Shown: positions 22,840-33,009 of the stretch, piece by piece
How positions within the stretch are numbered: the stretch's first letter is position 1
How the letters are laid out: each line of letters starts with the position of its first letter
NCBI GenBank assembly: GCA_013397435.1
Contig: VZRG01002531.1
Span: 1-64,000 of the forward strand
DNA: 64,000 bases
Direction: 5' to 3'
From: Erythrocercus mccallii
Taxonomy: Eukaryota; Chordata; Aves; Passeriformes; Dicruridae
The notes under the pieces: generated by a model
The model's database searches: none
The model's input: the letters and a program-made list of their open reading frames with translations, nothing else
Told to the model about the DNA's origin: nothing
Position numbers and translations under genes: made by a program

Positions 22840-23430
22840 ATGGCCGCCATCCGCAAGAAGCTGGTGGTGGTGGGGGACGGTGCCTGTGGCAAGACTTGCC
22901 TCCTCATCGTCTTCAGCAAGGACGAGTTCCCCGAGGTCTACGTGCCCACCGTCTTCGAGAACTACGTGGCTGACATCGAGGTGGACGGCAAGCAGGTGGA
23001 GCTGGCCCTGTGGGACACGGCTGGCCAGGAGGACTATGACCGCTTGCGTCCCCTTTCCTACCCGGACACCGATGTCATCCTCATGTGCTTCTCTGTGGAC
23101 AGCCCGGACTCGCTGGAGAACATCCCGGAGAAGTGGGTGCCCGAAGTCAAGCACTTCTGCCCCAACGTCCCCATCATCCTGGTGGCCAACAAGAAGGACC
23201 TGCGGAACGACGAGCACGTGCGGAACGAGCTGGCCCGCATGAAGCAGGAGCCGGTGCGCACCGAGGACGGCCGGGCCATGGCCATTCGCATCCAGGCCTA
23301 CGACTACCTGGAGTGCTCGGCCAAGACCAAGGAGGGTGTCCGGGAGGTCTTCGAGACTGCCACCCGGGCAGCCCTGCAGAAGCGCTACGGCACCCAGAAC
23401 GGCTGCATCAACTGCTGCAAAGTCCTATAG
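22840..23430 (+). CDS. RHOB: Rho-related GTP-binding protein RhoB, intronless, 196 aa
   Basis: A small GTPase of endosomes, multivesicular bodies and plasma membrane that controls receptor traffic, actin and the response to genotoxic stress. The protein is full length for the family and uninterrupted. Visible motifs are the P-loop GDGACGKT (12-19), switch I with Tyr34, Thr37 and Asn41 (the residue modified by C3-type ADP-ribosyltransferases), DTAGQ with Gln63 (59-63), NKKD (117-120), the Rho insert helix (about 123-137) and ECSAK (158-162). The C-terminus CINCCKVL separates RHOB from RHOA and RHOC: Cys189 and Cys192 are the palmitoylation sites and Cys193 of the CKVL CAAX box is farnesylated or geranylgeranylated. 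The start was chosen because it gives the conserved MAAIRKK terminus, has G at -3 and +4, and is the first ATG of the predicted mRNA. The single exon is as in other vertebrates. Confidence 0.99.
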   Translation: MAAIRKKLVVVGDGACGKTCLLIVFSKDEFPEVYVPTVFENYVADIEVDGKQVELALWDTAGQEDYDRLRPLSYPDTDVILMCFSVDSPDSLENIPEKWVPEVKHFCPNVPIILVANKKDLRNDEHVRNELARMKQEPVRTEDGRAMAIRIQAYDYLECSAKTKEGVREVFETATRAALQKRYGTQNGCINCCKVL

Positions 23431-23663
23431 GGCGTGTCTGGAGCGCGGCGCTGGGCACAGCGCCTGGGTCACCTGTTGGCAGGTGGAGAAGAGCTGGGTT
23501 GTACACGCACACGGCATCTGCCTGCCCCTCCGCCAGGGACCGGCCGTGGATGGGGTGGGGTCTAAGGGAGGGAGCACGCTCCTTGAGCCTTGGCCGAAAA
23601 GGGTTGTGCTTGCTCAGCCGTGGGGACAGGGGGAGGGGGGAAATGCATGCCCTGAGTCTTGGG

Positions 23664-23669
23664 AATAAA
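23664..23669 (+). terminator. Proximal poly(A) signal AATAAA in RHOB 3' UTR
   Basis: AATAAA in GGGAATAAAGTGGGG, with a G/T-rich stretch downstream. If used, it would give a 3' UTR of about 260 nt lacking the Pumilio, AU-rich and miR-19 elements. Use is not shown. Confidence 0.35.
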
Positions 23670-24049
23670 GTGGGGAGAAGCCTTCTCCTACCACCGGCCC
23701 CTGCGAGTTAGTCGCGGACTCACCAACAAAAAGCTGCTGAGACTGGACTGAGCAAACGTTGCACCCGGTTCTGCCCCTTTGCCAACACCTGCTGCTCCCG
23801 GCTCCCAGGCAGCCTCCTCTCTTTTGCAAGAGGAGGGCGGTGGAGCTGAGATGCTCGAAGGGACTTCTGCCTCCTGCCTGCATGTGCCTCCACCCAGGCG
23901 AGCTGGGGAAAGGGGCTGCCTCTCCCAGGCTGCCTGCAGCAGCCTCGCTTCTCCCTCACGTGTTTCAGCTTGAGCCTGACCTGCTGTGGAAATTAGTACC
24001 CTGAAGAGGGAGACTGGGAGGGGAGGGTCCGGTCATCCCAAGCGAAGCC

Positions 24050-24057
24050 TGTATATA
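24050..24057 (+). promoter_or_regulatory. Pumilio response element TGTATATA in the 3' UTR
   Basis: A perfect match to the PUM1/PUM2 consensus UGUANAUA on the transcribed strand. PUM binding usually shortens mRNA half-life. Confidence 0.55.
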
Positions 24058-24380
24058 TGTTACCTTTTCTGTTTTGTGCAAACTGGGGTAGTGCAGGGGG
24101 TGCTTATTTAAAGTGAGGTGGGGAGGGGGTGCCCAGGTGGGACTTGTGTTGTGCAAAGGAACTTGCCCTGAGTGACTGATGCCTGCTGATAACAGGAGCC
24201 TTGAACTGACTCCAGCTGCAGAAGCCACCAGGCCAGAAAGTAAAGCCGAATTGTCCTGCTTGCTGGATATCCACCTCCTGACAGATGAGGCAGGATGAGC
24301 AAGGGGATGATATTGCCATATTATGATCTTGGTGCCTGCTTCTTACTTTTAATGTTGTCTCCTGCAAGTGTGTTGATTTG

Positions 24381-24403
24381 GGTTTATTTAAAAGTTTATT
24401 TTC
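24381..24403 (+). promoter_or_regulatory. AU-rich element, copy 1
   Basis: Begins GGTTTATTTAAAA and contains an ATTTA pentamer followed by TTTATTTTCA. It is nearly identical to copy 2 at 24671. It lies 13 nt upstream of the miR-19 site. HuR binding to RHOB mRNA AU-rich sequence is established in mammals. Confidence 0.6.
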
Positions 24404-24415
24404 AAAAGAAGTTAC

Positions 24416-24423
24416 TTTGCACA
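24416..24423 (+). promoter_or_regulatory. miR-19 8-mer target site TTTGCACA
   Basis: TTTGCACA is the exact 8-mer complement class for miR-19a/b. RHOB is an established miR-19 target, and HuR helps load the microRNA complex on its 3' UTR. The adjacent AU-rich element fits that arrangement. Confidence 0.65.
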
Positions 24424-24563
24424 ACTTGGTGGATTTTTTTTTTAATGTTTAAATTAAACACTCAATGCACTCATTGTCTGCATACAACACTGTAGCATTG
24501 GAAACATTCTTACTCAGTAACCTCATCTGGGTCTTGTTTAAAACTGATTTCAACACAAGACAA

Positions 24564-24569
24564 AATAAA
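24564..24569 (+). terminator. Poly(A) signal AATAAA
   Basis: Canonical hexamer in the AU-rich part of the RHOB 3' UTR, with a T-rich stretch (TGTATATTTTTG) just downstream. Possible alternative 3' end. Confidence 0.45.
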
Positions 24570-24670
24570 ACCACTGTATATTTTTGCCTTGGAAAAAATG
24601 GGTGAAAGCACTGTTACTTATGCAGTGAGTACATCAGACTTTATTATTAAAGGGCAGTTTAAAGAATCAA

Positions 24671-24692
24671 GGTTTATTTAAAACTTATTTTC
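24671..24692 (+). promoter_or_regulatory. AU-rich element, copy 2
   Basis: Shares GGTTTATTTAAAA and then TTATTTTCA with copy 1, 290 nt downstream of it. The two differ mainly by one base and one missing T. Confidence 0.6.
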
Positions 24693-24814
24693 ACAAGGTG
24701 GCCAGCCTGGGTGAAAATAATTTTCTGTTTCTCTGGTTCAGAGAACAAATGTATCCATTTATGTTTGTTTACTTTCCTCCCTGTTCCCTCAACAGTGGTA
24801 CTGAGACTGTTTTT

Positions 24815-24820
24815 AATAAA
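24815..24820 (+). terminator. Poly(A) signal AATAAA
   Basis: AATAAA in TTTTTAATAAACTGAC, 79 nt upstream of the ATTAAA at 24894. One of the two is probably the main RHOB 3' end. Confidence 0.55.
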
Positions 24821-24893
24821 CTGACATGGCAAAAACTGAGATGTATATGATGTTTACATAAAACTATAGTGTATGCAGTTTTTTATGTAAAGT

Positions 24894-24899
24894 ATTAAA
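24894..24899 (+). terminator. Distal poly(A) signal ATTAAA, likely main RHOB 3' end
   Basis: ATTAAA in AAGTATTAAAAGATTC, followed 20-35 nt later by a GU-rich stretch (about 24915-24935) typical of a cleavage-stimulation site. It gives the expected transcript length. Confidence 0.6.
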
Positions 24900-24915
24900 A
24901 GATTCTATGCTGACA

Positions 24916-26854
24916 CTTGTGAGAGCGGTGTTGTCATTCATGGAGACTGTCCTCAGGTTGCAGCAGTACACCTGGATGCTGTTACACTAGACCAGAGTTT
25001 GCCCCTTGCCTGCACATGCTTTTGTTTATTTTCCCCACTGGGTGAAATACCTGTCTGGCAGCTTTTAGAGGATGGTGGTTTTATTTCCCTTTGGGGGAGC
25101 TGCTTCCTCAGTTTTTCTGTGCATGGCATGTGGAAGTGTACTCAAAAGAAACTGGTGACTAATGCATCCTTGTTGCTGTTGAGCACGGGAAGCCTCTGTG
25201 GCTTGTGCCTGGGCTCCCACTGAGCTGGTGTAGCAGCAAAACAGGCACAAAACTGAAAAGTAGCACAGGCTGTAGGTTTTTTTTCACGGAAGTATTTAGA
25301 CAAAAGCAGTTTTTATTAGTGATCTCCCTTTTGCTTGAAGTGCATGTCCCCACTTGCTGCAGCAGGGGCATGGGGGCAAACACTGCTCTCTATTGAAGCG
25401 GGAGTCTCCAAAGCTGCCTGGATGGATATCCCAATTGCTGGCCTCATTAATTCCCATGGCAACGTAAGAAGCCTGGGCCTCTCCACGTGAGGGATCTCCA
25501 GCAGAGCGTTGTGCCTGTCCCTTGCCTCTGCATGCCTGGGCAGATGCACAAGGCCCTGTGCTGCTGCCTGTGGTGGCAGCTCCTGGCAGGAAGAGGTGGC
25601 CTCGTGCAAAATGTGATTGTTGCTGAACAATAAAGCCTATGCCCAAAGTGCAGATGTCTCCCATTTTTTTTTTTTCCTGGGAAAAATTCCTTGGACACCT
25701 TCAAGGGAAATCTCAGGACAGGTTTCTATTTTCATAAATCTTCTCCACTCCTTTTGCAGAGATGTGAGAAAAGAGTCAAGCTTTTTCTCGTTTTGACCTA
25801 TGAATATCTGCTAGGGTACAGATAGTTCAGAAGTGTTAACAAATGTTAACAACTACCAAGACAAGCAAAATACATGTAGTGGCTTTTGCTCATTTGCTCT
25901 GAGAGGGCTGAGAGTGATGGAGCTTTTCAGGCAGACTGACATAGAAATAACAGGTTCCTTGTTCAACACCTGGAAAGTCAATCAGCCATAATGTGAAAAT
26001 ACTAGAGCACCTGCTCAGTCCATGTTGTGAGTTTATTACCCTGTTTCCTATGATCCTTAATGAAAGAGGCATTTTCATTTAATCAGGATTTCTTGAAAGG
26101 TATGTAAGTCCTTTGGGTTCATAAGGTTTTGGGTATCCTTTTCAATTCTCCTGATATTCAAATTTCAGTTTTAATTCTGTGGAGTCAATGTGTGAGTTTC
26201 TTATCTTCAATTTGAGAGCACTGAAATCAAACATCCCTTGAAAGAGATCTCAGTTTTGGATGCTTAAAGGGCCATGGCCAAAGGGGCTCTCATTCTTGCA
26301 GGGGCACTCCAACCCCCAGCTTTGTGCAGAGTAACACTCTTACACGTGATGCCAGCCAGTGATGTTCAACCTGCACTGGAAGCCTTCTAATTAAAATTAT
26401 TCCAATAGCTGAAAACCTTATCAATTCAGTTAGACTGCAGCAATAACTAATCTTCTCTAAACCCCAAAGGAGAAAGCATTAATATTTGTATTTTAAACAT
26501 TGGGAAATGGGTTAGCATTGCATCCCTGTATAATTAACTATACCAATATTTTCCACTGAGGTGCTTACACTGTAATTACATTCATTATTTCCAATTGGAT
26601 CTTTGCCCAAGTCAGGGATACAGCCTCTGGCTCAAGGGGGAAAAGCTGCAAGAAAGCACATTTCAGTTTTAACCGAGCATGACCTTTCTCTGCTACTTGT
26701 GAAGCTGGGTAAGCCTTCAGGGTGAGATCACTGTGGGTGTCCACCCATTGGGGTCATATGGTGGGGTCAGAGCTCTAACAAAAGTCCTTTACTTTGTGTC
26801 ACCTCGCTGGGCTTGGGGAAACATAAGGTGTGGCACATCCCACCCTTCATGACT
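24916..26854. other. Downstream intergenic DNA with one further AATAAA
   Basis: No gene is recognised. An AATAAA (25629-25634), followed about 30 nt later by a run of about 12 T, ends a GC-richer patch of 25320-25660. That could be a read-through RHOB 3' end or the end of an unannotated transcript. The block 26380-26640 is AT-rich, non-repetitive and carries TAATTA-type cores, so it is a possible enhancer. Confidence 0.35.
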
Positions 26855-26984
26855 CAGACACTCGGACAGAGCCAGGCTGACACCCCGCAGTGTGAGAGTG
26901 TCACACTGACCAGCTCCATCAGACACCCGGACAGAGCCAGGCTGACACCCTGCAGTGTGAGAGTGTCACACTGACCAACCCCAC
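26855..26984. repeat. 65-bp tandem duplication, each unit with a hairpin
   Basis: Two adjacent 65-bp units (26855-26919 and 26920-26984) differ at only a few positions. Each contains an 8-bp perfect inverted repeat, CAGTGTGA and TCACACTG, around a 5-nt loop, at 26888-26908 and 26953-26973. Confidence 0.9.
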
Positions 26985-28017
26985 CCCACAGCTGCTTCTG
27001 CCCAAGTGTACTCAGAGGGTCTTGCACCTCTGGGGCCAGGCAGGCACTTGAGCTCAGGGCAGGTGCCTGACAACCTACACCCTGTATTCATACAGAGGAT
27101 TGGTTTCATCTGGACCTCCCCTTGCTTATCTTCATCTGGTCCCCTAATTCATGTTCATCCGATCCCAGTCTGCTGTAACTTTTTGGCAGGAGAAGCAGTG
27201 ACACTGAGCAAGTCAGAGCATCAAAGGAAGCTCAACCACTGACTTACCTCACAGTCCCTGTGCACGCTGCTGGGCACAGAGGCTTTTGCCAGCTGTGTCC
27301 ACACACTACACAGATGTCCTCAGTTGAGGAAAGTTGTACCTTCCCTTATTCTGTTCAAGGTGAGTTCAGCTTCTGCTAAAGATGTTTCTTTTTGTGCAAG
27401 TCAGGGCCCTATGATGATGCTGTCACATCCTTAGCAGCAAACTCTGGAAATGTAGAGGAACCTTGCTGAAAGGCCCACTCAGCATCTCCATCATTCTCCA
27501 TTCAAGTGAGGAGACCACTTGTGCACTCCCACAAGGTTCCCAGGCTGAATCCTCTGGCAGTGTGAGGGTGTCTTGTCAGGGCAGACTGAAAAGGAAGCCA
27601 CCCAGGGAAGGTCAGAACCACCTTTTGCTCTTTTTCCCTTTTTATCCACTGGAGCTGTAAGTAGCCCTTGCATAATCAAACAAGAATCTCTGTATGGAAA
27701 GCACACTCTGTAGGGTATGTCAAACACAGAATAAGTCATCTTTGATGGGAGAAAAAAGTAATTAAATCTCCTTGGTACTTTTGGCAGAATGTTTGTTGAA
27801 GCACTTGTTATGCATTGGAATTAGGTTCTTTATGCTTGCTAGTTTTTTTAACCCTCATGTAACTCAACACACACCAGGGGGGTTGCACAAGTGCAATTGC
27901 AGACTTTAAAGCAATGTCCTCTTAATGGCTTTTTGTGTTTGCAACAATAAATTAGTTTAGCTCCATTTGCTTTACACTATTTTGGACAGGTTACAAATCT
28001 TTTTTAGCAACTCAGTG
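26985..28017. other. Intergenic stretch, nothing recognised
   Basis: No exon, repeat or RNA gene is recognised before the LTR at 28018. Confidence 0.35.
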
Positions 28018-28440
28018 TGATGCCTTAAGTTTTAGCTTTCATATTTTCCAGATTCTGTACTGCATAACTCTGAACTTCATATAAAGTTAGCAAGTTCTCT
28101 TCACAGGGTAGTTAGACAAAACAATCCTTTTCCAGCCTGAGAACCAAGGACATCATTGCAGCTTCAGGCACAAAAGTATAAACAACAGCAAAAGGAGAGC
28201 AGTCTGGGAGGATGGGACTTCACAACCTGAAGCTGTAACTGGACAATTAACCTCAATATGTAAATGGACCAAAACTTATAAAAGTGTAAAAACTTGTGAC
28301 CCCATCGCCCATCTTGGGTGTAGCCATGGCCAGGCTCTTTTACTGCCCAAGGTGTATCCTTTGAAGGCTTTTTAATAAATACCTACTTTATTCCTTTAAC
28401 ACTGTCTATCCTCTGTTCTAGGTAACCTCTCAAGGCATCA
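28018..28440 (+). mobile_element. Solo LTR of a second type, 423 bp
   Basis: The ends are perfect 9-bp inverted repeats, TGATGCCTT at 28018-28026 and AAGGCATCA at 28432-28440. TATAAAA (28277-28283) and AATAAA (28374-28379) lie in LTR order on the plus strand. The 3' part, with 'ctttttaataaatacctac' and 'ctctgttctagg', resembles avian ERV LTRs of the ERVL type, as I remember them. The flanking 4-mers are AGTG and AGTA, so any target-site duplication is imperfect. No internal retroviral sequence adjoins it. Confidence 0.8.
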
Positions 28441-28560
28441 AGTAAAGAATTGACACAAACTCCTGCTGTAATAGAAATAAAAAAATTACTTTCAGGAGCT
28501 CTACAAGTGTTTTACTCAAATCGGTGTCATTAACAGTAATTCACTCACAGATTTTATTCC

Positions 28561-28632
28561 TTGGCTGCAGGACTAGATGATGTTTAAGCTCCTTTCCAAC
28601 ACAAGCCATCCTGTGTTTCCATGATTCTATGT
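28561..28632 (+). mobile_element. CR1 LINE 3' tail fragment
   Basis: It carries 'ggactagatgatgtttaag', 'ctcctttccaacacaagcc' and the CR1 terminus CCATGATTCTATG. Confidence 0.75.
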
Positions 28633-31600
28633 TTTTAAGTGCTTGATTTGAGTAGCCTGATGTAATGGATGGACATTTTCTTCAATGCTACTAGAGACAA
28701 GAAATGAGTTTCACTTTCCTCTTCCTCCTATTCCCTTGAATTTGTCCAGTTTTCTGTTAAGAGCAATTTTTCTTCAGGCTTGCTCCCAGTGGCAGTGGTA
28801 AGCCACAGTCTGTGAAAAGTAGCATACAAGTAAATTCATTTTTGTGGCCATGCACACCTTGCACAGGACAGACCTCTCTCCAGTTCTGTCATAGGGGCCA
28901 TGAAGTGAGAGGCTTTGAAAATCACCTGTGAGAGGTGTATGTGTCAGCAGTGTATTATCCATCCATAACTCAGAAGTTTATATCATTTGGTGTAATAACA
29001 GCTGCGGGCATATCTGCATTCCTACATGGTTATCAAACTGGTGCTAAAAAGGTGGGGTTGTTAGAGGGGGGGTTAAAGCCGGAGGCACTGATGCGATACC
29101 TAACACTGAACTGTAGCTGCAGAGTAAGAACATTAGACCGATGCCTACAGCATGAACTAACTCTTTGTGTACATATCCCTCCTCACTTGCCAGTCTGTGT
29201 GGGTTTTGTCTGTGTTGCTAAATCTTGCTTTCCAGTAAAGGGGACCAGTGGGTGGGATTTTATGCTAAATGCTTAGTTCCGTTGCTTTTAGGTCATTCAT
29301 CCTCTTCTGCATTCAAAGCTTGCTGTGGCAGGGCTGGAGATAGGAATTTGGAAACAAAGTGGGTTTCCTGGTTGGAAATCACCCTCATTTGCATGCGAAT
29401 GTCCCCTTCCCTCCCGGCTGCAGGGAGGGGAGGGTGGTGGCAGTGGGGAGCCCCCAGGGTCTGGGGAGTCCCCAGGGCATGAGGGGTTGGGAGGAAGGAT
29501 CTGCCAGGTGTCTGCCCTGGAAGAGCCTTTTCTCTGCTCCTAAATTTTTGTGCATTGGGGTTTTTATACAACGAAGTTTGACCCTACAGCCCTTGCTCTG
29601 TGGGGCTCTTCCCTCTGAGTGCAGCAGCACAAGTCGGAACTGCAGGATCCGGTTCCACTTTGCTGGATTTCCTGGGGTCTGATGGCAGCAGCCTGACCCT
29701 TCCTGCTGACAGGCAACTTTCTCATCCCGTGAAAAGACAGTGAGTTTTAGACCAGGGGTTTTTCATAAGGTGTGTGCAAAGCTAGATGTAGTCTAGCTCT
29801 ACACTGCAGGTAGATATATATCTTTTGGGGGGGTTACAACCATGAGCGTCTGAAAGAAACTCCAAGTTTCTAAATACTGCTTTCTAAAAGTACTCAATTA
29901 ATTTCCATTTTCTCTGACAGTCATCTTGAAGGGACAGTAAAATGCTGGTATCTAGAGGCACGAGGAAACTGGATGGGAGAGAGCCCATGTCGAGACAGCA
30001 TTACCACCAGCACGCCTTCCCACGGTGAGGCGATGGGCAGGAAGATGTGCGTGGCTCCCATGTTTGTTCTTTATGGAAGTGTTCCCAAACAAGGGGCCCT
30101 TCAGCTGGGGAGCTCATTCCTTCTTGATGGTGACAGAACACTCTGCATTGGCAGTGATTGCTGCATTTCACTCAAAACCCTCCCAGTGATTAACTGAAAT
30201 GAGGGGCTCGAAGAAGACACACACGCAGACACACACATATACCAGTAAAGTGGTGACAAGGAAAGCAAATAGTACTAATTACCTTGCAGCCAGGAATTTA
30301 GCGAAGGTGTGCCTAATGCCTGAGCTCTTTGCTGGCAGCCTGCCTGGCTCCCACACACCGGTGGCCTCTCCTCTTGGGTGGGCTCAGATTTAACACTATC
30401 CTGTGAAATTTGTGAAATTCAGAGCAACTGTTATCAGCCTGTATTCATCTGGGAAGATTTCAGACTGGAAGAAGGGCTTTGATGCCTGAGGGATTCTCTG
30501 TATTTCCCAGCAGTACCTCTGGGTTTAATAAAAACCATTCTTCTGCACATTTTTAATCTAAAAATGCTCTTAATTTTTCATTCCAGGCAAGCAGCTAAGT
30601 AAGGATAGCAGGATGTTTCACTTGCACTCTTAGACTGACATTACTGTTGCAGTTGTAATATGTACTCTAAGACATTGGTTCCAGCCACTTTTTACTCTTT
30701 TTAGCCTAAGCATGTATTTGAAACATAAACTTCTGTGATTTTACGTCTCACAAACTAGGCAAAGGAATAAGGCAGACATATTTCTTCCATTTGATCACAA
30801 GAAACTGATGACCACGGTCATTTAAAGGAGTCTATGGTGAGCCCCTGAGCTGGGTGCAGGTACATAGCAGGTTTAGGAACCCCTGTTTCTCTGCACACTC
30901 TGCAGAAATGCCCACGGAAGGAAGGTTTCTTCCCTAGCTGACTGCCACCAACACCATGCTGAAAGTGTGCAGAGGCTGTGGAGGGCCCAGGGTAGCTGCC
31001 CTGGGGTAACTGAGGATGGGTGTGTTTGGTGTCGGCCCCCTCCTGCCAGGGGACACACTGCCACTAAGGGCTGGGGGGCTAGAGCACAGTCACCTTGCAG
31101 GGAGGCAGTCTCCCTAATACCATATAGCAGACAAATTGTAAATAGTGTATTGATTCACTCTGCTGGTGATGTTAATCTCCTGAACCCTTTGTTAAATTTT
31201 GGGATTATATGGTTTGTCTCAGAAGGTCGATTTATCTGCAGAGTCATTCCACGTCAGCATAATTTTTCTTGCACTGGTAAAACTCCTCGTGTGATTAGGG
31301 GCAAGGTTTCCCTTTTGCAGGTTACTTTTCTCCAAACAGGACTGTGCTGTGGCAGACTCTGCTGGCAGGATGAGGACATGAGGCTGGAAATACCAGCACA
31401 CTCCACAGGCAGCAGCCGGTGGCTGGGAGTGATGACTGAACTGAAGACACAGCTCAAGCTGCCATGGCTGAAATTTCACTGCAAAAGTTTCTTGTTTCTC
31501 CTTTTGCTCCTTTGATCCGTTGAAAGATCAAGTTTCAGGGGCAAATCAGCCAGGACAAGCCACAGAGGGCTAGAATTACAGCATGTGAAGCAACAGGGCA

Positions 31601-33009
31601 GACTTCACCAGAGATCGCTTTCAGGCTGCAGCTGGTCCTTCCTCAGCTAAAGCCAGAGCCCAGGACTGATGGAGGGCCACATCAGCTGCTCTTATTGTTA
31701 TAGATACAGATGTTTGAAATTAAAAAACAATTGTTTATTAGGCATTCCCAAATGACTGTTTCATAAAGCAGTCACACACTGGTCTCAGAACTTGCAGCTC
31801 TTCCACTAACAGACTGTGTTAAGTCTGTGCATGAATGGTTTTAAAAATCCCCCCAAAAATATACATTCTTATGTGTTAATTTTGCAAGCCAATCCAGTGG
31901 CTGTGTTTTGAAAGTTGGCAAAGGAAGAAAAGCAACCCAAAATGTGCTCACATGCCAAAATTTGTTGCATTATGGGATGAAATGAACAGGGAAGTCTGGT
32001 GGGCTCCCCTGGTTGGTGGGCTGGCTGTGACACCTCTTGGCATCACTGCTGGGTGGCACTGAGCATCACTGTGTGCTCTGCAAGTGAACTGGGGCCATAC
32101 CCACCCTTCTGGGGCCAGCTTCTCAAACCAACTGCCTTCACACTGAAGCAACTTCAAGTAAAGGTTGAGTGTAGATTGCTTCCCTATTCAGAAACATTTG
32201 TTGGACAATGTATTCCTTTGAGTCTTTCTGGGTGAAGGAACTGTTGCAGATAGGGTTATCAAGATATTTCAGCAACACTGCGGATAGCACAGATGAGGGA
32301 TATTTTTGTGGACAAAAGGTAGGTCTGCAAAACATAGCTATGTTCATGGGATTTCATCCATAGTACTAGCAGGATTTAAGTTTTCCAGAATTTGTGGCTT
32401 TGATAACTGTTCTGCAGAATTTCCTGATATCTCTCATGAAGATCTTCAGCCTTTTTTAACAAAACAACTCCGATTAGACAGTTTCTGTTGCACTTGAAAA
32501 TAATGCTATAAAAATAACTAATAGCCCTCAAGCAAGAAAAAACCCAACAAAACAGTCAACTAAAAAACCCCAAACCCAAAACTAGGATTAGAAGTTGTCT
32601 CACAGTGTGACAGGCATCATGCCAGCACTCAGTCACACTGTCTGGGCTACTGCGGCGCTCTGGGACCGATTCCCAGCTAGCTGAGTCCCTTGGCTAAAGG
32701 TTGTAGATCCTAGAAAGTAGCAGTCCAGATTTTTCTAATGGTGCTTCATCTCCTGAGGGGTTTGTTAACCCCTTCTTTTCCCTGTGAGCCAAGCCAAAGC
32801 TCTTTCACCCAGAGGTGGAGCTGTGTCCAAGGGGAGTAGAGCGCTGAATGGCAAAGCTCAGCCCATGGTGAGAGCCAGGATTGTTGTTTGTCTTTTTCTT
32901 TGCTGGGTGTGTTGTCATCAAGCAGAGGTTTGATCAAACAAAAGCTCTTGAGAATTCAGAAGAAATTCATGCCAGTGATTTACCTGGACTAATGTCAATG
33001 TTAGCGCAG
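28633..33009. other. Intergenic stretch, nothing recognised
   Basis: No gene is recognised. A G-rich patch at 29421-29500 contains several G3-G4 runs that might form a quadruplex on the plus strand. The open frame at 30967-31515 (plus, 182 codons) has no family resemblance. Confidence 0.35.

Larger units (their letters stand above)
23431..24915 (+). other. RHOB: RHOB 3' UTR (predicted), ~1.48 kb, rich in regulatory motifs
   Basis: The sequence from the stop codon to about 16 nt past an ATTAAA signal has no other gene. It becomes AU-rich after about 24330 and holds a Pumilio site, two AU-rich elements, a miR-19 site and several poly(A) signals, annotated separately. With the 5' UTR and CDS it predicts an mRNA of about 2.4 kb, close to known RHOB transcripts. 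The 3' end is inferred from the last clustered signal and the GU-rich DNA at about 24915-24935. Confidence 0.7.

Noticed and set aside
22450..23217. Long minus-strand open frame (255 codons) opposite RHOB
   Set aside because: It is the GC-driven shadow of the strongly constrained RHOB coding strand and has no independent motif or start context.
23085..23711. Plus-strand open frame of 208 codons in another RHOB frame
   Set aside because: It overlaps RHOB out of frame and into the UTR. Its Gly/Pro/Arg/Ala-rich composition is that of a frame-shifted GC-rich gene.
23431..24915. miR-21 8-mer site (ATAAGCTA), known in mammalian RHOB
   Set aside because: I looked for the seed match in the 3' UTR and did not find it.
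29421..29500. G-quadruplex on the plus strand
   Set aside because: G runs are present, but a loop of about 10 nt separates the fourth from the first three, so the prediction is weak.
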